The notes: generated by a model from the letters alone, not told the origin. A stretch of 64,000 nt of DNA from Phymorhynchus buccinoides (GCA_017654935.2 CM065682.1:37583911-37647910), one strand, 5' to 3'. Shown: positions 21,225 to 33,214, numbered from the stretch's first letter. Numbers and translations are program-made.

Positions 21225-21868
21225 TATGTAGGGCCCTCCCGTGGGGATACCTGGGCGGTCTTTTCAGAGAAATAGTTCCCCCATCTTCTGGACTTTCTAT
21301 GCTAGTAACGTCCCCTATTCTATCGCTCTCCTTGACTCTGCCTTTTCTCTTCTTTTTCCTTTCTGGTGTCTACTTCTTTCTGCCTTATTAGTCTTCTCCT
21401 GCATTTGTTTTCTATAAAGCCCTTCCACGTTTTTCCTTTTTACAATTTATGACATGCCAGGTTTATTTTATATTGTACACTGGCTTCCAGACGTTATATC
21501 TTACGCACTTGAGTGGGCACCTGTTGTCCATTCTGCAGTGCATATTTGCCCATATGGCCGTTTTATGTATCTTAGCTTACTAGTATGTATTTATCTTTTT
21601 AAAAAAATTTTGTATACTGTTTTTTAACCTGAACTCGATAAGTAGAGCGGAATGGCTTACGTTTCCAGCACAGTCTGGAATTATGTGCTATAGGGTACAA
21701 TGATGGAAGTGTCATGTTATGAATTGTACTATATTTGTGTGTTTTCAGGTTCTTGTACGTTTTTAATATTCATGGATTTGTGTTTTGTTATCGTTACGTG
21801 GTCGAACTTCACGCGGTGACAGTCCTGAGATAACCATAGCTGTTGACAGGACTATAACAGACTAACTA
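21225..21868 (+). mobile_element. R1 dispersed family, near full-length copy
   Basis: Ordered landmarks: 'gggccctcccgtggggatac', 'ccatcttctgg', 'cacttgagtgggcacctg', 'tgcagtgcatatttgcc', 'gtggtcgaacttcacgcggt', 'gacagtcctgagataac' and a tail of 'gactaactaact'. Related copies lie at about 24.2, 25.0, 26.6, 58.1 and 63.6 kb, with fragments elsewhere. No coding capacity was seen. The tail suggests a retroposon, but the class is unknown. Confidence 0.6.
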
Positions 21869-22195
21869 ACTGTGGTCAGGATGTAATGCTTTGCTTGGAT
21901 GCTATACATGATATGAACCTTTACGTGGTGACGGTCCTACAAATGACCGTAGCTGTTGACGGGACTATAATAGACTAACTAACCGTGGTCAGGATGCAAT
22001 GCTTTGTTTGGATGCTATACATGATATGAACCTTTACGTGGGGACGGTCCTGAAATAACCATAGCTGTTGACGGGACTATAATAGACCAACTGTGGTCAG
22101 GATGTAATGCTTTGTTTGGATGCCATACATGATATGAACCTTTACGTGGTAACGGTCCTCAAATGACCGTAGCTGTTGACGGGGCTATAAACAAC
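21869..22195 (+). repeat. R1 tail amplified as ~110-bp tandem units
   Basis: Three units containing 'gtggtcaggatgtaatgctt', 'gatatgaacctttacgtgg' and 'agctgttgacggg' follow directly after the R1 copy, as though its 3' end had been amplified locally. Confidence 0.75.
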
Positions 22196-22277
22196 TCATT
22201 ATCGTCACAAATGCACACTGCGTACACTGGACTTTAAATTAAGCCGTATTGATTTTAACTGGTGTTTTTGTTTTGTT

Positions 22278-22892
22278 ACCCGGCCAGAGGCCGGGGTATT
22301 GCGATTGGTGTGTGTGTCTGTGTGTGTGTGTGTCTGTGTATGTGTGGTGATTATCTTAAAAACTACTGTTTGGACTTTGATTAAAATTGGCAGAGGGGGT
22401 AGACAGCTTGAAAAGGAAGCTTCCTTTCGTTAATCAACACCGTGCTGACCTTGACCTTGAAGTTTGACCTTGAAAACCAAAATTTCCTTTGGGCTATGTA
22501 ATTTTCCCCCAGCTTTATTTCGTGAACTAGTGAACAGAATCGCTTCAAATTTTGTGGTGGTGTACCATGGTGCAAGGAAATTTGTATAAAAGTTCAGCTG
22601 TATCTCGTGAACTACTGAACAGAATCGCTTCAAATTTTGGGCTATGTATTTTATGCGTTCTGTAAGGGTGGAAAAGTGGTGTGTTTATTGGGGTTGGGGG
22701 GGGGGGGGGGGGGGAGAGGACATCGTGCAAGGAAGTTTGTATAAAAGTTCAGCTGTATCTCGTGAACTACTGAACATAATCGCTTCAAATTTTGGGCTAT
22801 GTTAATGCGATTTTATGCGTTCTGTAAGGGTGGAAAGTGGTGTGTTTATTGGGGGGGGGGGAGGATTTAAGGACATAACTCTGGCCGGGTTT
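22278..22892. mobile_element. Element with ACCCGGCCAGAG inverted ends and an internal duplication
   Basis: The ends are acccggccagag (22279-22290) and its reverse complement ctctggccgggt (about 22879-22890). Inside are GT repeats, 'tgaccttgaccttgaag', and two ~150-bp direct repeats (about 22567-22710 and 22728-22865) sharing 'ctgtatctcgtgaactactg' and a G-run. No coding capacity. Confidence 0.6.
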
Positions 22893-23892
22893 GCATTGTC
22901 ACAATGCGTTGCTGCCGCTCGGCGATGCCCTTGTTTTGGTTTTGCTTTTGCATTTCAGCTAAATGTCAAAATGATTTATATCCGTAAGTTCATTCGTAAA
23001 TTAACTGTTAACAAAAGTTTGATTTGAAAAACCTTGTGAAAAAAACAGTTTGCAATGTTGATTCGTTGTTGCTATATGCTGCTCTGATATATTCTAAATG
23101 TGAGTTTATTTTGTCCTTCCATATGACTTGTGTTGTGTATTTTGCATATCCCATCAATCGGTGATAACGGGAATCCAATTTGAGTTGATTCTGGTTTAGC
23201 TGGTGAGTTCTTCATGTCATCCCTGAGGTGGCCATGCTGTTTGAGGCTGCCTGGCTCCATTATGTTGCTTCCATTTGGAACTTGCATGTACTATTCAAAG
23301 TAGGACACGTTTGTCAATGTTATCATTTTCTCCATACCCTTTTCACTCTTATCACCAGACGAATAAGTTCATATTTCAAGAAACTGAAGTTATTTTAGCC
23401 TACAAAATTACTATCAACATTTAAAGATAATTATGGAGGACATGGGAGTGTAAGATGCAATGTTTTGTTGTTGTTGTTTTTCCTCTCCTTACCAACCTTC
23501 CCCCTCTCTCCAATATGCATTGTGGTCCATATCCAAAGTGCATGAAACGTTTCAGCACTCATTGCTCATTTAAGAATGTTTGTTTTACAAAGTTATGTTT
23601 CAATAACGATGTGTAATTTTGTACTAGCGCTAGCATTATTTTTTTTATGCGATACGCATATGCAACCCATGCAACGTGTGCAGTCAAAACAGAGCTAAGG
23701 ACTATGTATGTGGCATCTGGATACCATTTCACTTTGAGTTGATTGATAGTCGTGTATTGTTTTTAAACCGACAGTGTGTTTCTGCAGACAGCATTAATCA
23801 CGAACCTATCCACGTTTTATCATCGTTGGTATTTATTCTATGTTGACTACCGTGTTGAAAACCAGAGTTTTAAGATCATTTCTTGCCCGCAG
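22893..23892. other. Unassigned AT-rich sequence
   Basis: No repeat landmark shared with other parts of the window and no convincing reading frame were found. Confidence 0.5.
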
Positions 23893-24113
23893 AAAGCTTG
23901 TGGTATCTACGCGTGTTGATGGAATCAAGCACATTTAGAGTTTTACGCATTTGTGAGAAAACCAATGATTTTCCCAGTGCAGATGACTGGCCTGTCCCCA
24001 TCCCCCATCCCCAGTTCCAACCGTTACGACATATTGACATTTCTGGAAGTTGTAGCTGTAAAGACTTTATTAAAGAGCTGTCCGGTGTTCCCCAGACAGA
24101 GGTTGTTGGTTAA
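23893..24113 (+). CDS. Candidate terminal coding exon, unknown protein
   Basis: Opens after 'catttcttgcccgcag' and stays open for about 73 codons to a TAA at 24111-24113. The encoded peptide (including WPVPIPHPQFQPLRHIDI and SCSCKDFIKELSG) has a balanced composition, unlike the simple-sequence frames around it. No family is recognised and no upstream exon was found, so it could be chance. Confidence 0.22.
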
Positions 24114-24224
24114 GTTTGACTGAAAGTCTGTTTAGTAAAACACAATCAGTGGGCTTCATTCATACCTGTATCATCTTACCAGCTATGACGGGCTTAGGCG
24201 CCCTTTTTGTGTGCTATTTCTAAT

Positions 24225-24815
24225 ATGTGGGCTCCTATGATTTTGTCTCTTTTTTCATAGTTCTCCCATCTTCTGGAAGTTCTATGCTAGTAACTTACCC
24301 ATCTCTATCACTCTCTTTGAGTCTGCCTTTTCTCTTTCTTTTACTTTCTGGGAAGTCTACTTCTTTCTGACTTATTGGTCCATTCTCCTGCATTTGTTCT
24401 ATAAAAACCCTTCCACGTTTTTCATTTTTACAATTTTTTAAATTGTTCACTGGCTTCCACACGTGAGACCTTACGTACTTGAGTGGGCACCTGTTGTCCA
24501 TTCTGCAGTGCTTATTTGCCAATATGGCCTTTCTTATGTATTTTTTGTTAGTAGTATGTATTATCATTTTTACTGGGTTTTTATTACCTGGACTCGATAA
24601 ATAGAGCGGAATGGCTTACGTTTCCAGCACTGTTTGGATTGATGTGCTATAGGGTACAATGATGGTGTCATGGAATAAATTGGTTTGTGTTTTCGTAATG
24701 TTTTCATGTGGTTTGTAAGGTAAATGCATGTGGGATGTTGTCGACGCGTTTGATGTTTACTGTGGTGACAGTCCTGAGAAAACCATTGCTGTTGACGGGA
24801 CTATAAGCAATGTAA
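24225..24815 (+). mobile_element. R1 family copy
   Basis: Carries 'cccatcttctggaagttc', 'cttgagtgggcacctgttg', 'tggcttacgtttccagcac', and ends 'gttgacgggactataagcaa' with an A-rich tail. Confidence 0.6.
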
Positions 24816-24984
24816 AAATAGAATAAATAAATTTCCTTTTGTCCCTTCACTATTTTAGTGACAATTGACATACGTTTAGTGGGAAATAGTTGTGTTCAAT
24901 TCACCATGCGTGCCTTTTATGGTGTATGTGCTACAAAGATGCTGCGTTATTCGATGCACTGCCTCCTTAAGTCCAACCATAGAG

Positions 24985-25386
24985 GGGTGGGGGGTCTTTC
25001 AGTAGAAATAGTTCACCCATCTTCTGGAAATTCTATGCTGGTAATTCTGCAGTGCATATTTGCCTATAATGGCCTTTTTTATATATTTTAGTTTACTAGT
25101 ATGTGTTTGTTATCCTTTTTTACTGTTTTTTTTTTTTTAACCTGGATCCGATAAGTAGAGTAGAGTGGCTCAACGTTTCCAGCACTGTGTGAAATTATGA
25201 GCTATAGGGTACAATGATGCGGATGCCATGTCGTGAATTGTACTGTGTTTTGGGTGTTTTTTTTCCAGGTTTTTGGACATTGTTGGGAGTCATTGATGTG
25301 TGTTTTGTTATGCGTGGTCGAATGTTATGCGGTGACAGTTGTGAGATAACCATAGCTGTTGACGGGACTATAACAGACTAACTAAC
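24985..25386 (+). mobile_element. R1 family copy, internally deleted
   Basis: Has 'catcttctggaaattctatg', 'ttctgcagtgcatatttgcc' and the 3' part through 'agactaactaact', but lacks the pyrimidine-rich middle. Confidence 0.6.
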
Positions 25387-25391
25387 TTCTA

Positions 25392-25936
25392 CAGCCGAAC
25401 CCGCTTATAAGAAACTTGCTTATAAGAAAACTCGCTTATTTTGAAGCAAAAACATTTTCCCTGCCGAACTTCTTCTTTCTTATCTATTATCAAAACTCGG
25501 ATATAAGAAACTCGCTTATAAGAAAACTCGGTTATAAGCAAGCAAATTCCTTCTCCCATCCGCAATGGAAACTTGGATATAAGAAAATTTGTGTCATACA
25601 AGAGTTGATTTGCAGTTAATTTTCTTATAAGCGAGTTCTATTTTCTTATAAGCGAATTACCATTGACAACATTTTCTTAAAGACCCACCAGATCACGTGT
25701 CAAAATCACAGGTTTAATGTGTTTTCCCTCTTATAGCTGGTAAATCTTGTTTTGACCAGGTTTGACTCCCATACAAATGCCCCCAAATTGAAAACGAAAG
25801 ATTTTAAAGAGCAGCCTCAATTTGAAGTTGGGGAATTTGTATGTGGGTCACATGTGAATTTCGGATATAAGAAAACTCGGATATAAGAAATTTTTTTTTT
25901 ATTTCCCTTCGATTTACATATAACCGAATGTTGCTG
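25392..25936. mobile_element. pogo/Tigger-like MITE
   Basis: TA dinucleotides flank both ends. The termini begin CAG(C) (cagccgaacccgc and, reverse-complemented, cagcaacattcgg), and subterminal 'cttataagaaactcg' motifs are repeated many times on both strands. This resembles the 'cagt...ataacgaa' ends of pogo-group Tc1/mariner elements. It has no transposase and interrupts R1 sequence. Confidence 0.55.
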
Positions 25937-26120
25937 TATGCTGGTAGCTTCCTCTGCTCTATCACTCTTTGACTCTACCTTTTCTCTTCCTTGTGCTTTC
26001 TGGCATCTACTTTTTCTGCCTTGTTGGTCCATTCTCCTGCCTTTTCTCTTTGACTTTTTTCTTAGCATCTCCTTGTACTGTTTTCCATTTGCCTTTATTC
26101 TTAGCAGTAATTTGCAGTGA
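25937..26120 (+). mobile_element. R1 fragment (pyrimidine-rich middle)
   Basis: 'gctctatcactctttgactc' and 'ttggtccattctcctgcctt' match the middle of the R1 copies at 21.3 and 63.7 kb. It starts directly after the pogo-like MITE. Confidence 0.5.
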
Positions 26121-26124
26121 CATA

Positions 26125-26385
26125 CCGGTGTGAAGAGAATAGTCTACCTCATGAAATAAGTACCCATTCCTCATTCGAAGCGTTTGCTTTGTCCGCCATT
26201 GTGAATTTTACGAAGCTAAGTGGCATGGCTTTGTACATCGATTTCTCGGCAAAGATGTAGATTTACACCCTCCCTGCTCTATTTCTTGGTTCTTTCCGTG
26301 GTTAGGGTTAGGAGGGTGGTTATAGTTCGCATGCGAAGGGTAACTTATTTCATGGGAGGTACTTATTTCTCATGACACCGGTTGT
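26125..26385. mobile_element. Foldback element with ~45-bp inverted ends
   Basis: The left end (ccggtgtgaagagaa ... cctcatgaaataagta) mirrors the right end (cttatttcatgggaggtact ... catgacaccgg). The interior is non-coding and includes 'ggttagggttagg'. Confidence 0.6.
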
Positions 26386-26394
26386 TGTTGTTGT

Positions 26395-27075
26395 GGACTG
26401 GCGGTTAGGCAATGGGACTTTAAGCACTTGAGTGAGCACTCTGTCAGCAGCCTGTGCCTATTGTGCAGTGTGAATCGGCCTATAATAATAACAATTATAT
26501 CCTTATTTGTTTTCTGTTATGTGTTGTGCACTTGTACATGCACAACATATGTCACTTTGGTTACTTTGGCTCATTTCGGTCCATTCTCCTGCCTTTTTTC
26601 TATACAACCCTTCCACATTTCCCCCTTTTTACAATTTGTGACATGCCAGTTTTGGGTGTTTTAAAACATTTGTACACTGGCTTCCAGACGTGAGATCTTA
26701 CACACTTGAGTGGGTACCTGTTGTCCATTCTGCAGTGCACATTTGCCTATATGGCCTTAAAGATATATCTTTTAGCTTAGTAGTATGTGTTAATCCTTTT
26801 TGTTTTACTGTTTAAAAAACCCCCCATCTGGACTCGATAAATAGAGTGGAATGGCTTACCTTTCCAGCACTGTCTGGAATTATGAGCTATAGGGTGCAAG
26901 GATGGTGTCATGTTATGACTTGTACTATATTTATTTTTATGTTTTCAGATTTTTGAACGTTGTTTTTGTTTGTAAATACATGTAGGGTGCCATTGACGTG
27001 TTTGATGTTCACTGTGGTGACAGTCCTGAGAAAACCATTGCTGTTGACGGGACTATAAGCAATGTAAAAATAAAT
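26395..27075 (+). mobile_element. R1 family copy
   Basis: Landmarks in order: 'cacttgagtgagcactctg', 'cattctcctgcc', 'cacttgagtgggtacctg', 'gactcgataaatagagtgg', and the 3' end 'gttgacgggactataagcaa'. It may be two overlapping fragments. Confidence 0.55.
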
Positions 27076-27104
27076 AGTATTGTTCATGATATCGGATTTG
27101 TAAG

Positions 27105-27776
27105 TTCATTCTATCGGATCTATCTTTTGTAAGCTAGGAGTAATAAAATCAAGCGGAATGGCTGACGCTATTAGCATTGCTTTCATTGTGTTCATTTTAT
27201 ATGATTTTTTGTAACCTAGGAGTGATAAATCAAGCAGAATGGCTGACGCTCTTAGCATTGCTTCATTTGTGTTCATTCTATCCGATCTTTTGTAAGCTAG
27301 GAGTGATAAATCAAGCGGAATGGCTGACGCTCTTAGCATTGCTTGAGCATTTTTGTGTTCATTCTATCCGATCTTTTGTAAACTAGGAGTGATAAATCAA
27401 GCGGAATGGCTGACGCTCTTAGCATTGCTTCATTTGTGTTCATTCTATCCGATCTTTTGTAAGCTAGGAGTGATAAATCAAGCGGAATGGCTGACGCTCT
27501 TAGCATTGCTTCATTTGTGTTCATTCTATCCGATCTTTTGTAAGCTAGGAGTGATAAATCAAGCGGAATGGCTGACGCTCTTAGCATTGCTTCATTTGTG
27601 TTCATTCTATCCGATCTTTTGTAACCTAGGACTGATAAATCAAGCGGAATGGCTGACGCTCTTAGCATTGCTTCATTTGTGTTCATTCTATCCGATCTTT
27701 TGTAACCTAGGAGTGATAAATCAAGCGGAATGGCTGACGCTCTTGGCATTGCTTCATTTGTGTTCATTCTATCCGA
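27105..27776. repeat. 81-bp tandem array cut by a sequence gap
   Basis: About eight units of 81 bp, each with 'ctatccgatcttttgtaa' and 'gcggaatggctgacgctctt'. The first two are more diverged. As 81 is a multiple of three, stop-free frames run along both strands; they are not evidence of a protein. The array runs into the N gap, so its length is unknown. Confidence 0.92.
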
Positions 27777-28276
27777 NNNNNNNNNNNNNNNNNNNNNNNN
27801 NNNNNNNNNNNNNNNNNNNNNNNNNNNNNNNNNNNNNNNNNNNNNNNNNNNNNNNNNNNNNNNNNNNNNNNNNNNNNNNNNNNNNNNNNNNNNNNNNNNN
27901 NNNNNNNNNNNNNNNNNNNNNNNNNNNNNNNNNNNNNNNNNNNNNNNNNNNNNNNNNNNNNNNNNNNNNNNNNNNNNNNNNNNNNNNNNNNNNNNNNNNN
28001 NNNNNNNNNNNNNNNNNNNNNNNNNNNNNNNNNNNNNNNNNNNNNNNNNNNNNNNNNNNNNNNNNNNNNNNNNNNNNNNNNNNNNNNNNNNNNNNNNNNN
28101 NNNNNNNNNNNNNNNNNNNNNNNNNNNNNNNNNNNNNNNNNNNNNNNNNNNNNNNNNNNNNNNNNNNNNNNNNNNNNNNNNNNNNNNNNNNNNNNNNNNN
28201 NNNNNNNNNNNNNNNNNNNNNNNNNNNNNNNNNNNNNNNNNNNNNNNNNNNNNNNNNNNNNNNNNNNNNNNNNNNN
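27777..28276. other. Assembly gap (500 N)
   Basis: Exactly 500 N, probably a placeholder of unknown real size. Frames shown through it are meaningless. Confidence 0.98.
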
Positions 28277-28306
28277 AATTCGACCACAGCCAGACGGTGC
28301 GCTCTC

Positions 28307-28337
<31 letters not shown>

Positions 28338-28775
28338 CTTCTCTCTCTCTCTCTCTCTCCTCTCATATTCTTTATCTCTCCTCCTCTCTCTCTCTCTCTC
28401 TCCTCGGATCTATCGCTCTTCGCTCCTCTCTCTCTCTCTCTACTCTCTCTAAGACTGTCTCTCACTCTGTAGTGTGTGTCTCTCTCTACATCTCTTTCTC
28501 AGTCACGTCTCCTCTTGTCGTTCTTTGTGTCGTTTGTCGTCTCCCCGTCCTTCCGTCATCTCCCTCCTCTCAATCTCTCTCTCTCAAATCTCTCTCTCTC
28601 ACTCTCTCTCTCTCTCTCTCTTCTCTCTCTTCTCTCGCTCTCTACTCTCTCTCTCGCTCTCTCTCTCACTCTCTCGCACTCTCTCTACTCTCTCTCTCTC
28701 TCATCTCTCTCTCTCACTCTCTCTTCTCTCTCTCTCTCTCTCGCTCTACTCTCTCTCTCTCTCTCTCTCTCTATA
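28277..28775. repeat. Degenerate CT-rich simple repeat
   Basis: (CT)n interrupted by short motifs. Flanks the gap and probably caused it. Confidence 0.9.
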
Positions 28776-29760
28776 AGAATTCCCACTTACGAACATAATA
28801 GTATCCCAAAAGTTATAAATTTGCGTATGTTGTTATCTCTGAGATGAAGAGATCATGCGTTGCATTTGTAGATATGTTTGCAGAAAGCTATAATCATCAG
28901 AAACAAAGAAAATGCTTTATGAATGACGTAATATTGCTGATATCTATTTATTTAAGGATTTGTTGTGATGTGTCATGTGTCTATACTGATACTCTCAAAC
29001 GTTGTTTTCGTTATTTCATTACTTGTGAAACACAGTAGCTGTGAGATGACAAACAGGAATAGTGTACGTTTAAATGCATCAGCACATGTTAAAATGTAAT
29101 TTAACCGTCCTGTGACACCATACAATAAAAATACAAATGTTATTAAGGACGTAACGTAATATTCATAATGGTAATACTAATGTATTTGAGACATGTGCAC
29201 AAGTATAAATGTTCAAATTCATCCTTGTTGCCCTACCCAAGTCGTCGTAACTTGTTTTGTGTGGAATATTGCGTGTGTTTGGGTGGGTGTGAGGTGTAGG
29301 CCTACGTGCGTGCGTGCGAGCGTGCATGTTGTGTGATGTACGTCATATCTTAGGTCGTTGAATTGACTTTTCTTTGACTTGACATGCAGATTCGGCTTTA
29401 TCGTGTGTTTCCTATGATGCATTCATTCTTATTCATACTGTTTGGCTCAATTCGGGGCCTGTTCAAATGTACATGTGTACGTTCCTTGACATGTAAGGAT
29501 ATATTATGGTCCTGGCCATTTTCCATGTAAAAAAAATTTTTTCTGAAGCTTAGCGTCTGAAGCGTCTCTCTCTCTCTCTAACTCTCTAACAGTTTAGCAA
29601 ATTATGTCAACGTAATAAAAAGTAATTATAAAATATTGAAAACAGAGAAAGATATCTTATTAATGCTATGAAAAATAAGGTAAAGCATTGTAGAAGTCTC
29701 CAAAAAGGAGACATATTACACACATTCCGTTTCATGCACAAGTTGTACAATTTCCATTTA
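28776..29760. other. Unassigned AT-rich sequence
   Basis: No recognisable gene or repeat apart from a short CT run at 29565-29585. Confidence 0.5.
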
Positions 29761-29776
29761 TTAACCGTGCCTTAGC

Positions 29777-29779
<3 letters not shown>

Positions 29780-29815
<36 letters not shown>

Positions 29816-30075
29816 TCTACTCTCTCTCTCTACTCTCTACATCTACTCTCATCTCTCCTACTCTCTTACTTTCTCTCTAAGCTCTCGCATGCTCTCTCTC
29901 TCTCTCTCTCTTGTCACCTAGACACACACACACCTACGCACGCACGCACGCACGCACACGCACGCACGCACCGCACACCGCAACGCACACGCACGCACAC
30001 GCACGCACACACACACACACACACAACACACACACACACACACACACACCACACACACACACCACCAACACAGAT
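29780..30075. repeat. CT tract followed by CA/GCAC microsatellite
   Basis: (CT)n to about 29910, then CA/GCAC repeats to 30070. Bases 30076-30929 hold no recognised gene. Confidence 0.9.
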
Positions 30076-30929
30076 ACAGATAAAGAAAAGAAAGAGAGAC
30101 AGAGAGATATCTAGAGGACACTACCTTGCATAGACAAAGATAAAATAGAATCCCCGTTTCTTGCAGACGTAAGAAGACGTATCTTTTTTCTACCCAGCAA
30201 TATTAGTACGCAAGGCCACACATTCAATTCTTCCTCCATCGCCGAGTATTCCCATTCTCATCACTCCCAATATAGCATGCTGACGCCACAACGCCTCGCA
30301 ATCGGTATCATTATTTAAAAATAGTACTGGGTGGGTTCTTTGTTCTGTTGTTGTTGTCATATTTACAGCTCTCAATTGTGTTTGGTTCAGTCCATCAAAC
30401 ATAACAAATAAGTCCCGGGGTTTAGTTTGATGATTTTCTGTGTGTTGTTGTGTTGTGGTATTCTTTTATTTACCTACCACCGCCAGCCATATTTCAGCCA
30501 AAAATGTCCACTAAACGACCTGGGTAGAGAACAAAATCCATTCTGCACCAGAATTGGGATTTGTTTCTGCTAAAAATGATAAAAATAAGGTCTACCACTT
30601 ACTTCCCAAAACTAAAGACAATCGGGTCTTTTGGTAATAGACCCCAATTGATGCCTTTAGTGTGACATAGGCGTGATCAATCACTGTCGGTGCCTAAAAT
30701 GCGACTGTGGCGGTTGAAAGGGTTAAGTAAAGCCATTATTTACATTGATACATTGAACTGGTCGTGAGGGAACCTATACAATGGTTAAAACAATGACCTT
30801 TTCAGTCTTTTGACCTTTTAAACCACGTTCACAGTTCTCAAATATGTCAGATCATGTTGCTATATTTGTAAATAATCTGAATTGTCCTGTTTGTTTGTTT
30901 TTTCTTTTCTTTTCTTCTCCTCAAAATAG

Positions 30930-31029
30930 CAACGCTTGGTTAGCTACTGTTACCTTCTTCATCCACCTAGCAGATTTGAAAGGGAAGAAACCTATAGAGT
31001 TCCTAAAGAAGAAAATCACTTGGGTCAGG
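30930..31029 (+). CDS. Candidate internal coding exon, unknown protein
   Basis: A long pyrimidine tract ending 'cctcaaaatag' forms a good acceptor, and 'gtcagg|gtaagg' a good donor, 100 bp apart. The open frame in between encodes peptides such as LADLKGKKPIEFLKKK. No family is recognised and no neighbouring exon was located. Confidence 0.25.
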
Positions 31030-31319
31030 GTAAGGTGACTGCAAAGTAAAGTCGAGTTATTCATGGCCTGAGGGAGTACTGTAGTGGACACAGTAAAGTC
31101 AGAATAGAATCAGATATGTGTGAACACGAACATCCTGGGATTAGACGAACATTCCTAGCCATGCAGGCTTCATCTAGGTCTATCTCTTTGGGGGAAAAGT
31201 TAAAAGTTACTAGGCCATGCCTTGAAAGAAACTCGAGGGGTATTTTGGGGGCACGTTGCCAATTGTACTACCTAGTGTCAGCTTTCTGTAGTCTTGTTTT
31301 GATAGCACTGTCTGGCATT

Positions 31320-31470
31320 ACAACACAAACACACACAACACACACACACACAACGCACACGACACGCACACACACAACACACACACACACACAACACACA
31401 CACACAAACACACACACACAACACACACACACACACACACAAACAAACACACAACACACACAAACACAGC
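31320..31470. repeat. CA microsatellite (interrupted)
   Basis: (CA)n with regular 'caaca' interruptions. The sequence 31030-31319 before it and 31471-31860 after it hold nothing recognisable. Confidence 0.9.
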
Positions 31471-31867
31471 CACCCTTTTTCATTTTCTGTAGATCAACAC
31501 TCACGACCGTTTGTTAAAATGCACCTATATATGTGTATAACTTTAGATGCAATTCTATATATATCTAACAGAGCTTACTAGGCAGTATTATACGTTTTAC
31601 AGTTTATGATGCTCTTTTAATATTAACCTTTCCAAACAGTACACAATTACACCAACACCAAAATACACCAGATACGCTTATCTGTAAGAGAAAATAATAT
31701 TAATCTAATTATTAAGTACTTATAGTGGAGTTTTAATTCAATCCAATCAAATAAAAAAAACTTTATTGTCCATTAAAGGACATTGGCACTTTTAAATGGA
31801 ACATTCTTCGTTCCACAGCATGTGCAAGCAGACTAAAAAAAACAAAACTAATAAATTATAATGATTA

Positions 31868-31894
31868 ACACACACACACACACACACACACAAC

Positions 31895-31938
<44 letters not shown>

Positions 31939-32260
31939 GGTCGTAGCGCGCGCCGCAGCGCGAGCGCGCAGCGCGCAGCCGAGCATGCGCATAAAATGAT
32001 GAACGCACCGTTGTGAAATTGACAATTGCACCATTACAACAAAGAATAGAATATAAACATTATGAAATAAAAACATTTTACTCTTACCACACAATATCTG
32101 CACACACACACCACATTACACAAACACACACACACACCACACACACACACCACACACACACACACACCACAACAATACACACACACACACACACTCACAC
32201 ACGCCAACACGCACACGCACACACACACACACACACACAACACACACACACACACAAATC
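31868..32260. repeat. CA microsatellites around a CpG-rich spacer
   Basis: Two interrupted CA tracts (31868-31936 and 32098-32258) flank a CpG-dense stretch at 31937-31990. A further CG-rich patch lies at 32318-32390. Bases 32400-33214 are unassigned and GTT-rich in part. Confidence 0.85.
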
Positions 32261-33214
32261 AGAGAGTAATCAAAAACAAAAAAGTGGTCAAAAATGTACC
32301 TACGCAATGAACACACACGCGCAGCCCACGTCAAAGTGAGTAGGGCATCGCACGCAGCACATAACACACGCGCGCGCAGTTGCGCGCTTCACACTATACA
32401 CACAATAGTATGTACAAAACATCAAAAACAGGCACTAATAAAACAAATCTGGACAATAATCAGTTTGGACATTATGCAAAAGGGGAAGGAAGATTGTGTC
32501 AAGTTTGCTGTTGTTTGTCTTCTTTTTTTGTTGTTTTGGGGGTTGGTTTTTCCCCCTTATGTAAGTGAAACCTTTCTCATGATTTTCACAAAGCTGTGGT
32601 TCCTATCCATACTCATTACTCGTTTGTAATTGCTTCAATGTTATATTAAAATAAATGTTTTTTTTCAAAGTTCGTTAGTCATGCATTTCTTATTACTGTC
32701 AATTCTTATGAATTGTTTTGCTGATCAATGGGAGGAGAGGAACAAACTAACAATGTTTCATTTCATTCAATATCAGACAAAATTAGAAATGGTTGAAAAA
32801 AAACCTACAATATTATGCTAACGAATGGCCTGTTCACAGTGGGAATAAAGAAGAAAAAATTCAATCAATTCAATAATCAATATTTTTATTATCCCCATTA
32901 AAATGAAACAAGAATGTTGCTACGACAATATTTTTGTTGTAGCTTCTTATTATTTGTTTTATTGTCCCGGTATGTAATAACTCCTCATATTTTAGGTTGT
33001 ATATGATAAATTTCCGTTTAATGCTTGCCACCTCTGGTTGTGATTTACGCTGTTTTGGTTACATTATGTTTTATGCTTGTTTGTTGTTGGGTGATTTGTG
33101 TTTGGTTCCCGATTTGTTGCTTGGTTGATTTGTGTTTGGCTTGATTTGTGGTGTTGGTTGATTTGTTTTGCTTGCTTGCTGGTTGGTTATTGTCTGTAAT
33201 TATGTGTGAAGTGA

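Larger units (their letters stand above)
6690..21610 (+). repeat. Duplicated block, copy A
   Basis: Nearly all of this stretch aligns in the same orientation with 48118-64000. The copies differ by small substitutions, tandem-repeat length changes and insertions. Those specific to A are about 7110-7715 (SINE-like sequences) and the DIRS composite at 16238-19654. The right boundary is uncertain because it ends in a dispersed family (R1) and copy B leaves the window. Confidence 0.85.

Noticed and set aside
27353..28798. 481-codon frame across the 27.8-kb gap, and other frames through N runs
   Set aside because: Composed of the 81-bp repeat, 500 N and (CT)n; no real protein can be inferred.
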